Source: Rikenellaceae bacterium
GTDB lineage: Bacteria > Bacteroidota > Bacteroidia > Bacteroidales > Rikenellaceae
Direction of reading: 5' to 3'
Length of the DNA: 64,000 bases
Assembly (NCBI GenBank): GCA_009783565.1
Contig: WRDF01000001.1
Coordinates: forward strand, 287,673 to 351,672
The notes below the pieces were generated by a model that searched no databases, was not told the origin of the DNA, and saw nothing but the letters and a program-made list of their open reading frames with translations. Shown one piece after another: positions 35,359-43,983 of the stretch (position 1 is the stretch's first letter; the number at the start of each line of letters is the position of its first letter). Position numbers and translations under genes: made by a program.

Positions 35359-37146
35359 ATGGATAGCGCAAAGATAGAAATGTTGGCCGTGAGTGCTGTA
35401 AAGGATATGGTTGTAGATACAGACATATTACATCCTTTCATAGCAGAGGGCGACAAAGAACCTTCGTGGGATGGTTTTATCTATATCTATAAAGATGAAA
35501 CCAGAAAAAAGGACAATCTAAAAGGACGTGTAGCAGTCCAAGTTAAGGGCATTAAAAATAATAATTTCGAATCTAAGATAACCTTCCCTGTTGAGGTGGC
35601 TGATTTAAAAAACTATTTACATAATGGAGGAGTTATATATTTTGTTGTATATATTCACAAAACTGATAATAAAAAAAGAAAGGTTTATTACGAGACTCTC
35701 GCTCCTGTCAAAATAAATAATTATCTTCAAGGGATTGGGAAACAAAAAACAAAAACAATTAATCTAAAAGAGTTTCCCGCAGATAGAAACGACCGAACTT
35801 CTATTATAGTAAATTTTTTTGACCACAGCATAATGCAGACAAGTTATGCAAAGGGTGGATTTATTTCTTTGGAAGATATAGGAACAGCTAATAATGAATA
35901 TAGCTATTCGATTCAAATTAGTGGGTATGGACACAAAACTCCGAATACGCTATTTTCTTCTTTGCAAGATGAATTATATATATATGTAACTCCCAAGGGC
36001 ACTAACGCTCTTATACCTACCGATACTGTTATTGCTTCGATGGAAGCTAAGCAAGAAATAGTCGGAGACATAGCTGTCGGAGGAAAAGTATATTACAGAA
36101 GCTATCACAGCATTACCAGCCCAGATGGGACATCGCTAAAAATAGGAGATAGCATAACTATACATATGGGTAATTTTGACAATATTACTGTAACTACTAC
36201 GATCCAATTTACTCCTTGTATGAGAAAATTAGCCAAGGATATGGAATTTTTGGTTGATGTAATAAATACAGGGCGATTCAATTTAGGGAGTGTTGAGTTG
36301 GAGTTAAACTCCATTGACGATGGGTATTCCGAATTTATTTATGACGTACAAAAGCGTCTAACATTTTACAACAAAATAATTCAGATGTTGGATATCCTAA
36401 ATGTTGAGGATGATATAAATATTGATGAACTTACGGATGACAATAAGAGAAATATAGAAACATTAGTTAGAGCTTTCATAGACAAAAAAGACATTACTAA
36501 TATTACGGCAGAAACGCCTTCTGTGTTAGACCTTAAAATAAACAATATACTTTTAAAACTGATAGTCAACAAGAAAGAGAATGGTGCATATGAGATACAG
36601 AATTTCTTTGAGTCAGAGGTAGAAGTATCTTATAAAGATTTAGATGGCAGCCATTTAGTAACCTCTCCATATTCCGCTTTATCAAAAGATGACTATCTCC
36701 ATGTTTCAAATATTAATCACTCAAAAATTATAGACTCCTATAAAAAGGTGGTGTTAATAAATCCAAATGTCTTCGATAGGGCAAATATAGACATGTTGCA
36801 AATGTTATCGGCATATGATGAAGCACTCGAACAGAAACTATTAAGTGCTGCTAAAAGTGTGGCTGGTTGGATATTGAATGACGGTAATAATATAGGAGAA
36901 AATATAAAAATTCTTAATTATTTGCAGATCATCAAACGAGAACGTTCACTCAACAAAGATGAAAAAAGACAGTTAAGTATAATGTCTGAAGATTCAAATG
37001 CCACTGAACAAGAGAAGGTCGGTGCATATTTATTACTTGATAACCAGATATCAGCCGAAATACATTTTGAGAAAATAAAACCTGAAGAACAAGAATTGTT
37101 TAGGACTTTCCCTATATATAAATTCTGGAATTCAGCTACTGAGTAA
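35359..37146 (+). CDS. DUF4365-like (PD-(D/E)XK fold) protein of unknown function
   Basis: The 595-residue protein is probably a nuclease-like effector. The N-terminal 120 residues fit the DUF4365/PD-(D/E)XK pattern: D38 in EPSWDGFIYIY and a QVK triad (61-63) in GRVAVQVKGIKN, followed by LKNYLHNGGVIYFVVYI. The remaining 470 residues have no domain I recognise: a beta-rich middle with QVK-like charge patterns absent, then a helical C-terminal third. It follows fic by 18 bp. Whether Fic modifies, controls or only accompanies it is unknown. Composition is strongly AT-rich. Confidence 0.7.
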   Translation: MDSAKIEMLAVSAVKDMVVDTDILHPFIAEGDKEPSWDGFIYIYKDETRKKDNLKGRVAVQVKGIKNNNFESKITFPVEVADLKNYLHNGGVIYFVVYIHKTDNKKRKVYYETLAPVKINNYLQGIGKQKTKTINLKEFPADRNDRTSIIVNFFDHSIMQTSYAKGGFISLEDIGTANNEYSYSIQISGYGHKTPNTLFSSLQDELYIYVTPKGTNALIPTDTVIASMEAKQEIVGDIAVGGKVYYRSYHSITSPDGTSLKIGDSITIHMGNFDNITVTTTIQFTPCMRKLAKDMEFLVDVINTGRFNLGSVELELNSIDDGYSEFIYDVQKRLTFYNKIIQMLDILNVEDDINIDELTDDNKRNIETLVRAFIDKKDITNITAETPSVLDLKINNILLKLIVNKKENGAYEIQNFFESEVEVSYKDLDGSHLVTSPYSALSKDDYLHVSNINHSKIIDSYKKVVLINPNVFDRANIDMLQMLSAYDEALEQKLLSAAKSVAGWILNDGNNIGENIKILNYLQIIKRERSLNKDEKRQLSIMSEDSNATEQEKVGAYLLLDNQISAEIHFEKIKPEEQELFRTFPIYKFWNSATE

Positions 37147-37406
37147 TATTGAAGCTATTTTTAATCTATTAATTATACCACCTCGTTGTGATATTTCAGA
37201 AATATCATTGATCGACGTTACGGCAAACCGAAACCTAAAGCAATCTACCGATAGCGGAATATCAGAAAAACAAGATGCTGGCAATCAGACTGTTTATAGA
37301 TATTCAAAATAAATGTGCGTATCGGCCGTTTTTAGCTCCATCACTCAATCTAAATCATTTTTTCATGGAAACCATTGTGGCGGAGGGGTAAATTCAGCAT
37401 AGGACA

Positions 37407-38099
37407 TTATTTGGAGTCGTTCCCAGAATCGATTATTTTTTTGAGTTTCCCTCGGTCAATACCACCGCCCGGTTGCATTATTTCCGAAATTTCATCCGGC
37501 GAATTAATTATTTTGTAGTTAATGAGGGTATCTACTATGACACCTTGAAAAGCTTTCTGTACACGCGGATAACGAAAAAATACCTTTATATTTTTCGATG
37601 CCTTTGGAGTAATCGCCTTTATTTTACACTCAAAGAACGTCGGTAGCGTGTCTTTGATTAGTTGCTGATATTTGGACTTCGTGATGCCGTAGGGATTGTC
37701 AGCGTTTTTATTACAGTAGTTAATGATCGTATCCCTCGTATTAAGGGCGAACGGTGAGATGTCGATAATGAGCAGGCCAATTTTGTTACACCGATCTATG
37801 AAATCCTTTTTATCGCGTATAGTTGTGCCATTCAACGCATACTCCAAATCTTTTTTAAAGAAAAATGGGGTGTATGGAGTTTCGGGGTTATAAATATAAC
37901 TTTCTTTTTCGCCCCACAGGGGAGCCTCGGCTATCATCAGATATTTGACCTCTCGGATCTGTTCGAGGTTGGCAAACCATATATCTGTAATTTTGCCAAA
38001 AGCTTTTTCGAGATATTGGTTGTCTTTTTCGAAATGGGCGGTCAGCCCTTTGGATGCGTAGAATTTTCTCAGAATCTCCTTGTTCTCTTTGTAGTCCAT
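37407..38099 (-). CDS. Unknown protein with weak uracil-DNA-glycosylase-like features
   Basis: I do not recognise this 230-residue protein with confidence. The stretch VKYLMIAEAPLWGEKESYIY (about residues 51-70) recalls the GEAPG-type motif of the uracil-DNA glycosylase superfamily, and GLLIIDISPFALN could be the next core strand. The histidine motif expected near the end of UDG proteins is not seen, so a DNA-repair activity is only a guess. It is a cargo gene on the minus strand with its own terminator-bounded region. Its likely promoter (TATCTTTG at 38328-38335) lies upstream of a 114-nt structured leader. Confidence 0.6.
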   Translation of the reverse strand: MDYKENKEILRKFYASKGLTAHFEKDNQYLEKAFGKITDIWFANLEQIREVKYLMIAEAPLWGEKESYIYNPETPYTPFFFKKDLEYALNGTTIRDKKDFIDRCNKIGLLIIDISPFALNTRDTIINYCNKNADNPYGITKSKYQQLIKDTLPTFFECKIKAITPKASKNIKVFFRYPRVQKAFQGVIVDTLINYKIINSPDEISEIMQPGGGIDRGKLKKIIDSGNDSK

Positions 38100-38174
38100 A
38101 ATTTGCAGGGTTTAGTCGCATAAGCTATTGCCAATCGACCAACACTACAAAAAGGCGCGGGCGATACTATATCC

Positions 38175-38288
38175 GGTACAGAGGCATCGCCAAACGCCCT
38201 AAATCCAAATAAGTAAGCCCACGCCAGGACGTGAGCGTATTACTTATTGTTTTCTGGATTTATAAAAATTTTGGCGAATTTCTGTACC
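38175..38288 (-). ncRNA. 114-nt multi-arm quasi-palindrome, structured leader RNA or origin
   Basis: Five nested pairs of arms are visible: GGTACAGA/TCTGTACC (38175/38281), CGCCAAA/TTTGGCG (38188/38270), AAATCCA/TGGATTT (38201/38255), AATAAGTAA/TTACTTATT (38208/38240) and CACG/CGTG (38220/38230). Internal loops separate them, as in a folded RNA. On the minus strand it would sit in the 5' leader of the gene at 37407-38099. It could instead be a DNA site such as a replication or transfer origin, since the primase-like gene is beyond it. Confidence 0.55.
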
Positions 38289-38327
38289 CAAAAACAACAG
38301 CTAACGCTATGTTTAATATGTCAACGG

Positions 38328-38335
38328 CAAAGATA
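38328..38335 (-). promoter_or_regulatory. -7 box driving the structured leader (TATCTTTG)
   Basis: Minus-strand TATCTTTG with a TTTTC about 18 bp upstream. Transcription from here would run through the 114-nt inverted repeat into the gene at 38099. Confidence 0.45.
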
Positions 38336-38429
38336 GCAAAGAATCCGGTATGACGAAAAGAGTAAGAATTAGCCCCCTGTTTTGCACGGTAATTTACGCA
38401 TTGGATCGGCCGCCCGAAAAGCATTGACA

Positions 38430-38458
38430 AAAAACCGAGGCGCATAACCTCGGTTTTT
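38430..38458 (-). terminator. Terminator of the integrase-primase operon
   Basis: AAAAACCGAGG, a 7-nt loop and CCTCGGTTTTT form an 11-bp stem with T-tracts on both strands, 125 bp beyond the primase-like stop. Confidence 0.8.
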
Positions 38459-38582
38459 AATATAAAAATGGTCGAGCTAATAAATCATCTCCGTAACGGG
38501 CGTTTTCTTCGCGCCTGCTAAGCCAAAACCCACAAGCCAATAAAAACCATAAGCCAAAGGATTCAGATTGAGCTAATGGCCT

Positions 38583-39509
38583 CTATATAAGATCGTCTGG
38601 AATATCGCGGAAATCCGCAATGGCTGTTACTCCACACCTCTTGGCATGGTGCAGAAACGTAGCTATATTGTGGTTGTATCTCTTTTTCAGAGCATCGTCA
38701 AATTTTTTATCGGTCAGATTCGGGGAATAGCCCGGGTAGAATTGACTTACCGTGTGAAACCTCTCCCGACCATCATCGCCGAAATAGTTAGCTAATGCGC
38801 AACCGATGGCAAACCAATCATCGTAATCTTTAGTAATATCTATTCCCTTCTCCTCAATTATAGCTATCAGTTCATCCACCATTACTGGGGTAACGTGAGT
38901 ATCTTTATCTTTGAAAGATAGTAGTGGTGCCTGTGATCGGGTGGCAGGACGGGCATCGGAAACATACCGATCATAGACCTCAGCATTGGAATTGTGGTAG
39001 TACTCCTGATCGTCTGATACAAAACGCTTCCGACCAACATTGCCGCACCCCTTGTCAATCGTGATTCCACACCGGGCAAAATCCATAAGCAAACTATTAA
39101 AATGCTGTTTGTGCTTCTCAGTAAATTTTATCGGGATGATACAAAAATATCCCTCTCCTCGGGCAGAGAGCCCACAATAAGCTACATAAGGCACTTGGGA
39201 AATAAGCTCCTTCATCGCATCGAAATTCTCTACATCCGGATTGTCTTTTTTATCAATATCGATGCAAATCAATCCACTGTGCTTGCTAAGACTTTTGTCG
39301 TTGGCACTGGAGAACACCCCCGAGGGCGTGAACATGGGCAAGGCCTTTTTAAAAGCATTTTGCTTTTTAGGGTCGGGTTCTTCTCTCACAGCAGCAATGC
39401 TTTCTGCAAAATGCTTTCCGGTCAGAAGATCGAATAAATCTCGTATTACAGGGTTTTTCGTGGTTAAAGTTCCATAAAAACTTACATCCACATTCAATGT
39501 CGTTTTCAT
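38583..39509 (-). CDS. BT4734-type/primase C-terminal-domain protein of a mobile element
   Basis: The 308-residue protein matches the plan of Bacteroidota mobile-element proteins with a BT4734-like (VirE N-terminal-like) domain: GLICIDIDKKDNPDVENFDAM and YVAYCGLSARGEGYFCIIPI (residues about 78-125) resemble an archaeo-eukaryotic primase-like core with paired aspartates (IDID). The C-terminal part (ITKDYDDWFAIGCALANYFG) fits a PriCT-type helical domain. It probably takes part in element replication along with the ATPase at 39654-40688. The priming activity is inferred. Confidence 0.78.
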   Translation of the reverse strand: MKTTLNVDVSFYGTLTTKNPVIRDLFDLLTGKHFAESIAAVREEPDPKKQNAFKKALPMFTPSGVFSSANDKSLSKHSGLICIDIDKKDNPDVENFDAMKELISQVPYVAYCGLSARGEGYFCIIPIKFTEKHKQHFNSLLMDFARCGITIDKGCGNVGRKRFVSDDQEYYHNSNAEVYDRYVSDARPATRSQAPLLSFKDKDTHVTPVMVDELIAIIEEKGIDITKDYDDWFAIGCALANYFGDDGRERFHTVSQFYPGYSPNLTDKKFDDALKKRYNHNIATFLHHAKRCGVTAIADFRDIPDDLI

Positions 39510-39587
39510 AATTCGTTTGTTTTTAATTGTTTAAATTTTGGTGCAATGGTATAAAGAGGGTTAAAACAAGGGCGTTGCCTCTTCTCC

Positions 39588-39650
39588 GGTATCAATTAGG
39601 GTAAGGTGCAATCCCCTATATATAAAAGGGGATGCACTACCCCTAATACC
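39588..39650. repeat. Extended hairpin between primase-like and ATPase genes
   Basis: Arms GGTAT-ATTAGGG and CCCTAATACC enclose inner arms GGTGCA-TCCCCT and AGGGGATGCAC around an AT-rich loop (TATATATAA). It lies 4 bp past the ATPase stop. It could attenuate transcription or serve as a replication site. Confidence 0.55.
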
Positions 39651-39653
39651 CTG

Positions 39654-40688
39654 TCACTCTTCTATTGCCTCTTCATATGGAGGAAAGAGATAAGAATAAT
39701 ATTTACCATCTTTATGTAATATTCCTGCCGCGAACCCTTCCCTGATGTGATTTTTAGCTGTACTGTCTGAATATCCCGAAATATCGATATACTCCTTCAT
39801 GAGGTCTTTGTATTGCAACTCTTTATGTTTTGAAAACACCCGCCTAAAACTTTCGTTGATCTCAGTTGTCTTTAATTCCTTTTGTGTTAAAGGTGCAGAC
39901 GCGATCTCCGGCTTACCTTGATCATCAATATTAAAAAACCAATCTCTGATAGGCGCGTTCCTGCATATTTTTTGACTAACCGTAATGGGAGACCCTGTCG
40001 ATCTGGTAACATAATATCCTTCCGAGCATTTATTCATTAGCTCAGTACCTAAGTGTCCACGAGGATTGTTGTCGTTTTTATCCTTATTTTGGTGTATGAT
40101 AGTCATAATAGCGCATTTGTACTCACTACTCAACTTCATAATAACATTTATTACATGATTGGCTTGGTCTATATCATTAAAATTCCCGCATAAGTCGCGT
40201 ATGCCATCAATTAGTACAAAGTCAGGTCTAAACTTCACTATGGCATCTTCAGCAACCTGCAATCTTTGGTCTGGCGGTAATTCACGTATCGAGAGGACAT
40301 TAAGACGTTCATGGTTTTGTTCAACCGGATACCCGGCTAAAGAGAGTAATTTTCTGTTTTTGTCCACCACATTATTTATGTGTTGCTCCGTATCGACATG
40401 CAGGATTTTCAAATTCTCCTGTTGAGCCTCAAATCCCATACATTTACCGGACAACAATGCAGTTTCAAAAATCATCGATGCAAAAGTTTTTCCCGATTTC
40501 TGTTGCCCCACGATCATTTGAATATCTCCGCGAGGTACACAGCCGTCACCATCTTTCTTTAAGAGGTATTCAATCTCTGGATAACCTTTTTGCAAGTCAA
40601 CAAGACATCTCTCTACAAGGGTAGGTTCTTCGCCATTAACCTGACATGGTTCCCATTGGCGGAATTTGCTGAAATCGATCTTAGCCAT
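39654..40688 (-). CDS. RecA-fold AAA ATPase, RepA-like helicase of a mobile element
   Basis: The 344-residue protein has a Walker A motif GQQKSGKTF (about residues 57-65), a Walker B-like VLIDGIRDL (about 160-168) and the following TIIHQNKDKNDNNPRGHLG region typical of RepA/AAA_25 ATPases. The C-terminal 90 residues look like a winged-helix module (KDLMKEYIDISGYSDSTAKN). Such proteins act as replicative helicases or loaders on Bacteroidota islands. It overlaps the HTH gene by 8 bp and is cotranscribed with it. Confidence 0.82.
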   Translation of the reverse strand: MAKIDFSKFRQWEPCQVNGEEPTLVERCLVDLQKGYPEIEYLLKKDGDGCVPRGDIQMIVGQQKSGKTFASMIFETALLSGKCMGFEAQQENLKILHVDTEQHINNVVDKNRKLLSLAGYPVEQNHERLNVLSIRELPPDQRLQVAEDAIVKFRPDFVLIDGIRDLCGNFNDIDQANHVINVIMKLSSEYKCAIMTIIHQNKDKNDNNPRGHLGTELMNKCSEGYYVTRSTGSPITVSQKICRNAPIRDWFFNIDDQGKPEIASAPLTQKELKTTEINESFRRVFSKHKELQYKDLMKEYIDISGYSDSTAKNHIREGFAAGILHKDGKYYSYLFPPYEEAIEE

Positions 40689-41034
40689 GGCGTACCTCCT
40701 TTCTGCCGTTGGCCAGATATGCCTCCGCTTTTGCGTTAATTTCAGTGTGAGATTTTTTCTTGCCGGATTTCAGATACCCGATAAGTTCCGCTTGAGAGAA
40801 ATGGAGGCGGTTACCTCGCTTCATCGCGGGGAGTTCGCACCTCGATACCTTACTGTAAACAGTAGGCACAGTCAGACGCAGGAAAGCGGCTGCTTCCTGT
40901 ACAGATAGGAGTTTATCTGTGGGTGGAGTTGGTTGTGGCTCGATGCGTTGAGCCAGCATTTGGTGTATGGCATCCAACTGGATGCCGAGTTGACTAACTG
41001 CCTTGGGCAGGTCGTCGAAAGTTAGTTTTTCCAT
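40681..41034 (-). CDS. Helix-turn-helix protein, excisionase/MerR-type
   Basis: The 117-residue protein has a HTH_17 domain (LLSVQEAAAFLRLTVPTVYSKV, then RGNRLHFSQAELIGYLKSGK, about residues 43-92) preceded by a short coiled segment. Such proteins in integrative elements act as excisionases or as regulators of excision. It overlaps the ATPase gene by 8 bp. Confidence 0.85.
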   Translation of the reverse strand: MEKLTFDDLPKAVSQLGIQLDAIHQMLAQRIEPQPTPPTDKLLSVQEAAAFLRLTVPTVYSKVSRCELPAMKRGNRLHFSQAELIGYLKSGKKKSHTEINAKAEAYLANGRKEVRHG

Positions 41035-41124
41035 AGTGACATCTGATTAATGATTGATGTCACAAAAGGATGAACTGCGTTTACGAATGATTTACGGGTA
41101 ACTTACGAGTTTACGAAAAGTCAA

Positions 41125-42015
41125 TTATTTAAATAGTCTTTCAAAATCAGCAGGCTTTTTCGTCTTTCTCATATTATCGATGATATCATCTCTATATGGG
41201 TAGAAGCACACTTTTATTAATTCAAACAATGAGTTCGGTAGAGACATTCTGGGACGTTCAAATCTGAAAAACTCTCTGAATGCGCCATAGATATTTCCTT
41301 TACTTGTATGTACATGTTGTATAGGAACTTGTACATTTGGTACGTTCAAGTCATGCTCAAAATAATATGTTATCCACTCTATCAATCTGTCAAAATCTTT
41401 TTCAGACAAGATATGGGCATTTTGCCGCGCATCACGCTCTTTCATGAAAGCGAAATATCGCTCAATCCTTGTTTTCAAAGGGTTTTCCTCTGGGGATGAA
41501 TTATCTATATCTTCAAATTCATGTAGTTTCGTTTCCCAATATTGCTGTTGTTCAATTAGTTCATCTTTAACTCGCTCAAATGCTATTTTCAGAATGGGCT
41601 CTCTCTCGTATATATTACTATCACCACTCAAAGTGCATCTATAGTACTCCAACAGTTCTTTTATTTTTCGTTGCTTGGTTTTGCCTGAAAAAGAATCTAT
41701 TTCGCTTTTCCACTCATTAAATTTTGTAGGTATTTTTTGTAAAATATCAACTAGATCAAATGTGTTTATTCTACTTGTCATAATAGACCCGAATACCGCA
41801 AATAATTCAGGCATATTATCTTTAACAAATAAAGGGTCGTTTTCCGTCAAATCCATGCCAGATGCTAATTCAATATATTTCTTATGGTTACCTTCGTTCT
41901 TGAAAAACTCAACTATCTCGGGCCTGTGAGCATATTTCATCTCAAAGCCCTTTGGGTCTTGTTGATATTCTTTAATATGCCTGTAAGCGATGTCTTTATG
42001 TGATTCTTCAGCCAT
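41125..42015 (-). CDS. Unknown mobile-element protein
   Basis: A 296-residue, highly charged and helical protein with no domain I recognise (MAEESHKDIAYRHIKEYQQD at the start; FREFFRFERPRMSLPNSL near residues 244-261). It lacks a signal peptide and membrane helices. It lies 9 bp downstream of the integrase gene and is probably cotranscribed. The position suggests an accessory role in recombination or regulation, but this is a guess. Confidence 0.7.
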   Translation of the reverse strand: MAEESHKDIAYRHIKEYQQDPKGFEMKYAHRPEIVEFFKNEGNHKKYIELASGMDLTENDPLFVKDNMPELFAVFGSIMTSRINTFDLVDILQKIPTKFNEWKSEIDSFSGKTKQRKIKELLEYYRCTLSGDSNIYEREPILKIAFERVKDELIEQQQYWETKLHEFEDIDNSSPEENPLKTRIERYFAFMKERDARQNAHILSEKDFDRLIEWITYYFEHDLNVPNVQVPIQHVHTSKGNIYGAFREFFRFERPRMSLPNSLFELIKVCFYPYRDDIIDNMRKTKKPADFERLFK

Positions 42016-42024
42016 AATTTATTT

Positions 42025-43173
42025 TTATAAATCAAGTTTTATCTTATCTGCTGCTTCGCGTTTGGCGTCATCGACTATGTGCGCGTATATCTGGGTGGTT
42101 TTTATTTCCCGATGGCCGAGCATCTTCGACACCGTATACATATCTGTGCCCTTGAATAATTGCAATGTTGCGTATGTGTGCCGGAAGCAATGGAATGTGA
42201 TGTGCTTTGTTATCCCTGCCGCCTCGATCCAATCCCGCAGGGCTTTTTTGTGGTAAGACGCTGTTTTTAAGCCCATGAATACCTTGTTGCCGGACTTCAG
42301 GGGCTCGCGGAGCAGTCCGTAGGCCTCTTCGGATATAGGCAGGGTCTCTATACCTTTGGTTTTCTGTTGTCGAAACTTTATAAAATATCCTTGCCCCTCA
42401 ACGTGCTCTATATCGCCCCAGTCCAGATTATCAATGTCCGAGAACCGTAACCCGGTCAGGCCTGAAAAGAGAGCCGCACACCTCAGTACATCATCGCTAC
42501 AGGGCGTTTTGGCCAATGCTTTAAGTTCTTCTAAGGTCAAGTACTCCCTGCGCGTCTCGGCTGGTTTAATAGGGGCTACACGAGCATTCAGGTCTATCTG
42601 CAAAATCCCCTCTTTGTATGCCTGTTTCAGAGTTGCCTTTAACTTATTGAAGTATGACAGGGCGGAGTTTTGCGACAGGGGTTCTTTCTTTTGGGAACTT
42701 TTGATGCTCTGCGTGGTCAGCAGATAATCCTTAAAATCCTCTAAAAATCCCTCGGTTACGTCTATAAATTTGACTTTACCGCCCGTGAAGTTTTCCAAAT
42801 ATGTCAAAGCTGACATCCAGTTGCTCCGGTTGGAGCCATAGCGTTTATTGGCGGTCTTTCTGAAATACTCTACGAAATCAATGTAGCCCAACTCCTTTTT
42901 GCGTAATCGTTCTTTTTCGTATTCGCTATATATTTCGGGCTTATTAAGCTCGTTCTCGCGCTTCTGCCGTATAGCTTCCCCAAGTTTTAACTGTTCTGCA
43001 TTATGCTGTTTATCTAATGCAGTACTCGGTTTTTCATGTATGTACATCTTCAGAAACTCTCTGCGCGTCTTTTCCCCTGTTTGGGGGTTGGGAATAGCAG
43101 GGTAGAAATCGAGATACAGGCTCTTGCGCCCTTGTGATATTTTCTTCTGTAACAGTTTAACTTTTATCGCCAT
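42025..43173 (-). CDS. int: Tyrosine recombinase (integrase) of the island
   Basis: The 382-residue integrase has an N-terminal arm-binding region, a SAM-like core-binding domain (about 100-205) and a catalytic domain with all active-site residues: R243 (GLTGLRFSDI), K273, H328 and R331 (HCFRHTYA), H354 (MLGHREIKTT) and Y363 (QIYAHI). It is of the Bacteroidota CTn/phage type. It sits about 0.8 kb from the mnmE attachment repeat, as expected for the enzyme that uses this site. Confidence 0.95.
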   Translation of the reverse strand: MAIKVKLLQKKISQGRKSLYLDFYPAIPNPQTGEKTRREFLKMYIHEKPSTALDKQHNAEQLKLGEAIRQKRENELNKPEIYSEYEKERLRKKELGYIDFVEYFRKTANKRYGSNRSNWMSALTYLENFTGGKVKFIDVTEGFLEDFKDYLLTTQSIKSSQKKEPLSQNSALSYFNKLKATLKQAYKEGILQIDLNARVAPIKPAETRREYLTLEELKALAKTPCSDDVLRCAALFSGLTGLRFSDIDNLDWGDIEHVEGQGYFIKFRQQKTKGIETLPISEEAYGLLREPLKSGNKVFMGLKTASYHKKALRDWIEAAGITKHITFHCFRHTYATLQLFKGTDMYTVSKMLGHREIKTTQIYAHIVDDAKREAADKIKLDL

Positions 43174-43182
43174 GTCGTAAAA

Positions 43183-43746
43183 TTAACTAAAAATCTTATC
43201 CAACAGTTCTTTGGGCACATAAACGAATTTACCTTGCTGGAACTTCGGGATGTTATTCCGCCGGACTATATCATATAGAGCCTTGCCTGAAATGCCAAAC
43301 TTTTTCTGAGCCTCGCCCATATTATAGCACTCAGTTATTGGGTAGTCATTTGGGTAGTCCTGTTGTTTCCCTATTTCTGACGAATTTAACAAAACATTGA
43401 GATTAGATCGCCTAATGATCGTTTTTCTCTGCATTGGGTTAGAAGCTTTTAGTTGCCCTGTATTAATAAGATGATAGACATTCTGTCGCGAACATCCCAA
43501 CAATATAGCCACTTGAGGGACAGAAAGAAACTCCCTGTCCTCGAGCTTTACCTCGTCTGATCGGCCTGTTTTAACCTTATGTTTGTTCAGCTCAATATTA
43601 TTAGCAGTTATCTTCTCTTCCCGCTTCCGCGCTTTGTATGCCCGTTTTGAGCATATCGCACTGCAATATTGAGTTGCAGTTGTCCTTGCCGTGAACTCCG
43701 TCCTACAGAGTTTGCAGATTCGCTGTACTTTAATATAAGAAGTCAT
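43183..43746 (-). CDS. DNA-binding protein with zinc-ribbon-like start and two HTH modules
   Basis: The 187-residue protein starts with a four-cysteine cluster (CKLCRTEF then YCSAICSKRAYKARKREEK, residues 11-48), probably a zinc-binding element. Two HTH_17-type modules follow: SVPQVAILLGCSRQNVYHLI (about 75-95) and GEAQKKFGISGKALYDIVRR (about 142-162). It lies 9 bp upstream of the integrase and likely controls it or aids recombination. It is the first gene of the minus-strand island operon. Confidence 0.8.
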   Translation of the reverse strand: MTSYIKVQRICKLCRTEFTARTTATQYCSAICSKRAYKARKREEKITANNIELNKHKVKTGRSDEVKLEDREFLSVPQVAILLGCSRQNVYHLINTGQLKASNPMQRKTIIRRSNLNVLLNSSEIGKQQDYPNDYPITECYNMGEAQKKFGISGKALYDIVRRNNIPKFQQGKFVYVPKELLDKIFS

Positions 43747-43840
43747 TTACCCCGAATTAAGTTTAAATAAGTACAAATAGATGTCGATAAGTAAAATAAG
43801 TAAAGTGCAAATATAATGATTTTCTACAAAAAATACTACG

Positions 43841-43862
43841 AGGTACAAATAAGGTACAAAAT
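43841..43862 (+). repeat. Right subterminal direct repeat, probable integrase arm site
   Basis: Tandem GGTACAAA half-sites match 31055-31076 with one mismatch. Further AGTACAAATA and AGTGCAAATA half-sites at about 43773 and 43805 extend the cluster toward the integrase operon. Confidence 0.65.
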
Positions 43863-43917
43863 TATTCAAAAAGAATAGATACATTTGCAAAACTAACGAT
43901 GGATCAATATCAATAAA

Positions 43918-43940
43918 AAAGCACTCAAAATGAGTGCTTT
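43918..43940. terminator. Hairpin near the right end of the island
   Basis: AAAGCACTCA and TGAGTGCTTT form a 10-bp stem with a 3-nt loop and A/T flanks, so it can act in both directions and shields the island from mnmE transcription. Confidence 0.65.
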
Positions 43941-43983
43941 ACATAGATTATTGTATGTTTGTTATTTGATCGCTTTGCGCCTC

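Larger units (their letters stand above)
38100..38582. other. 483-bp non-coding region between cargo and replication modules
   Basis: It contains, from left to right, a complex inverted repeat (38175-38288), a minus-strand -7 box (38328-38335) and a bidirectional terminator (38430-38458). I see no convincing coding frame. Confidence 0.6.

Noticed and set aside
38175..38288. Integron attC site
   Set aside because: The quasi-palindrome is attC-like in shape, but no GTTRRRY/RYYYAAC core sites or cassette array are visible.
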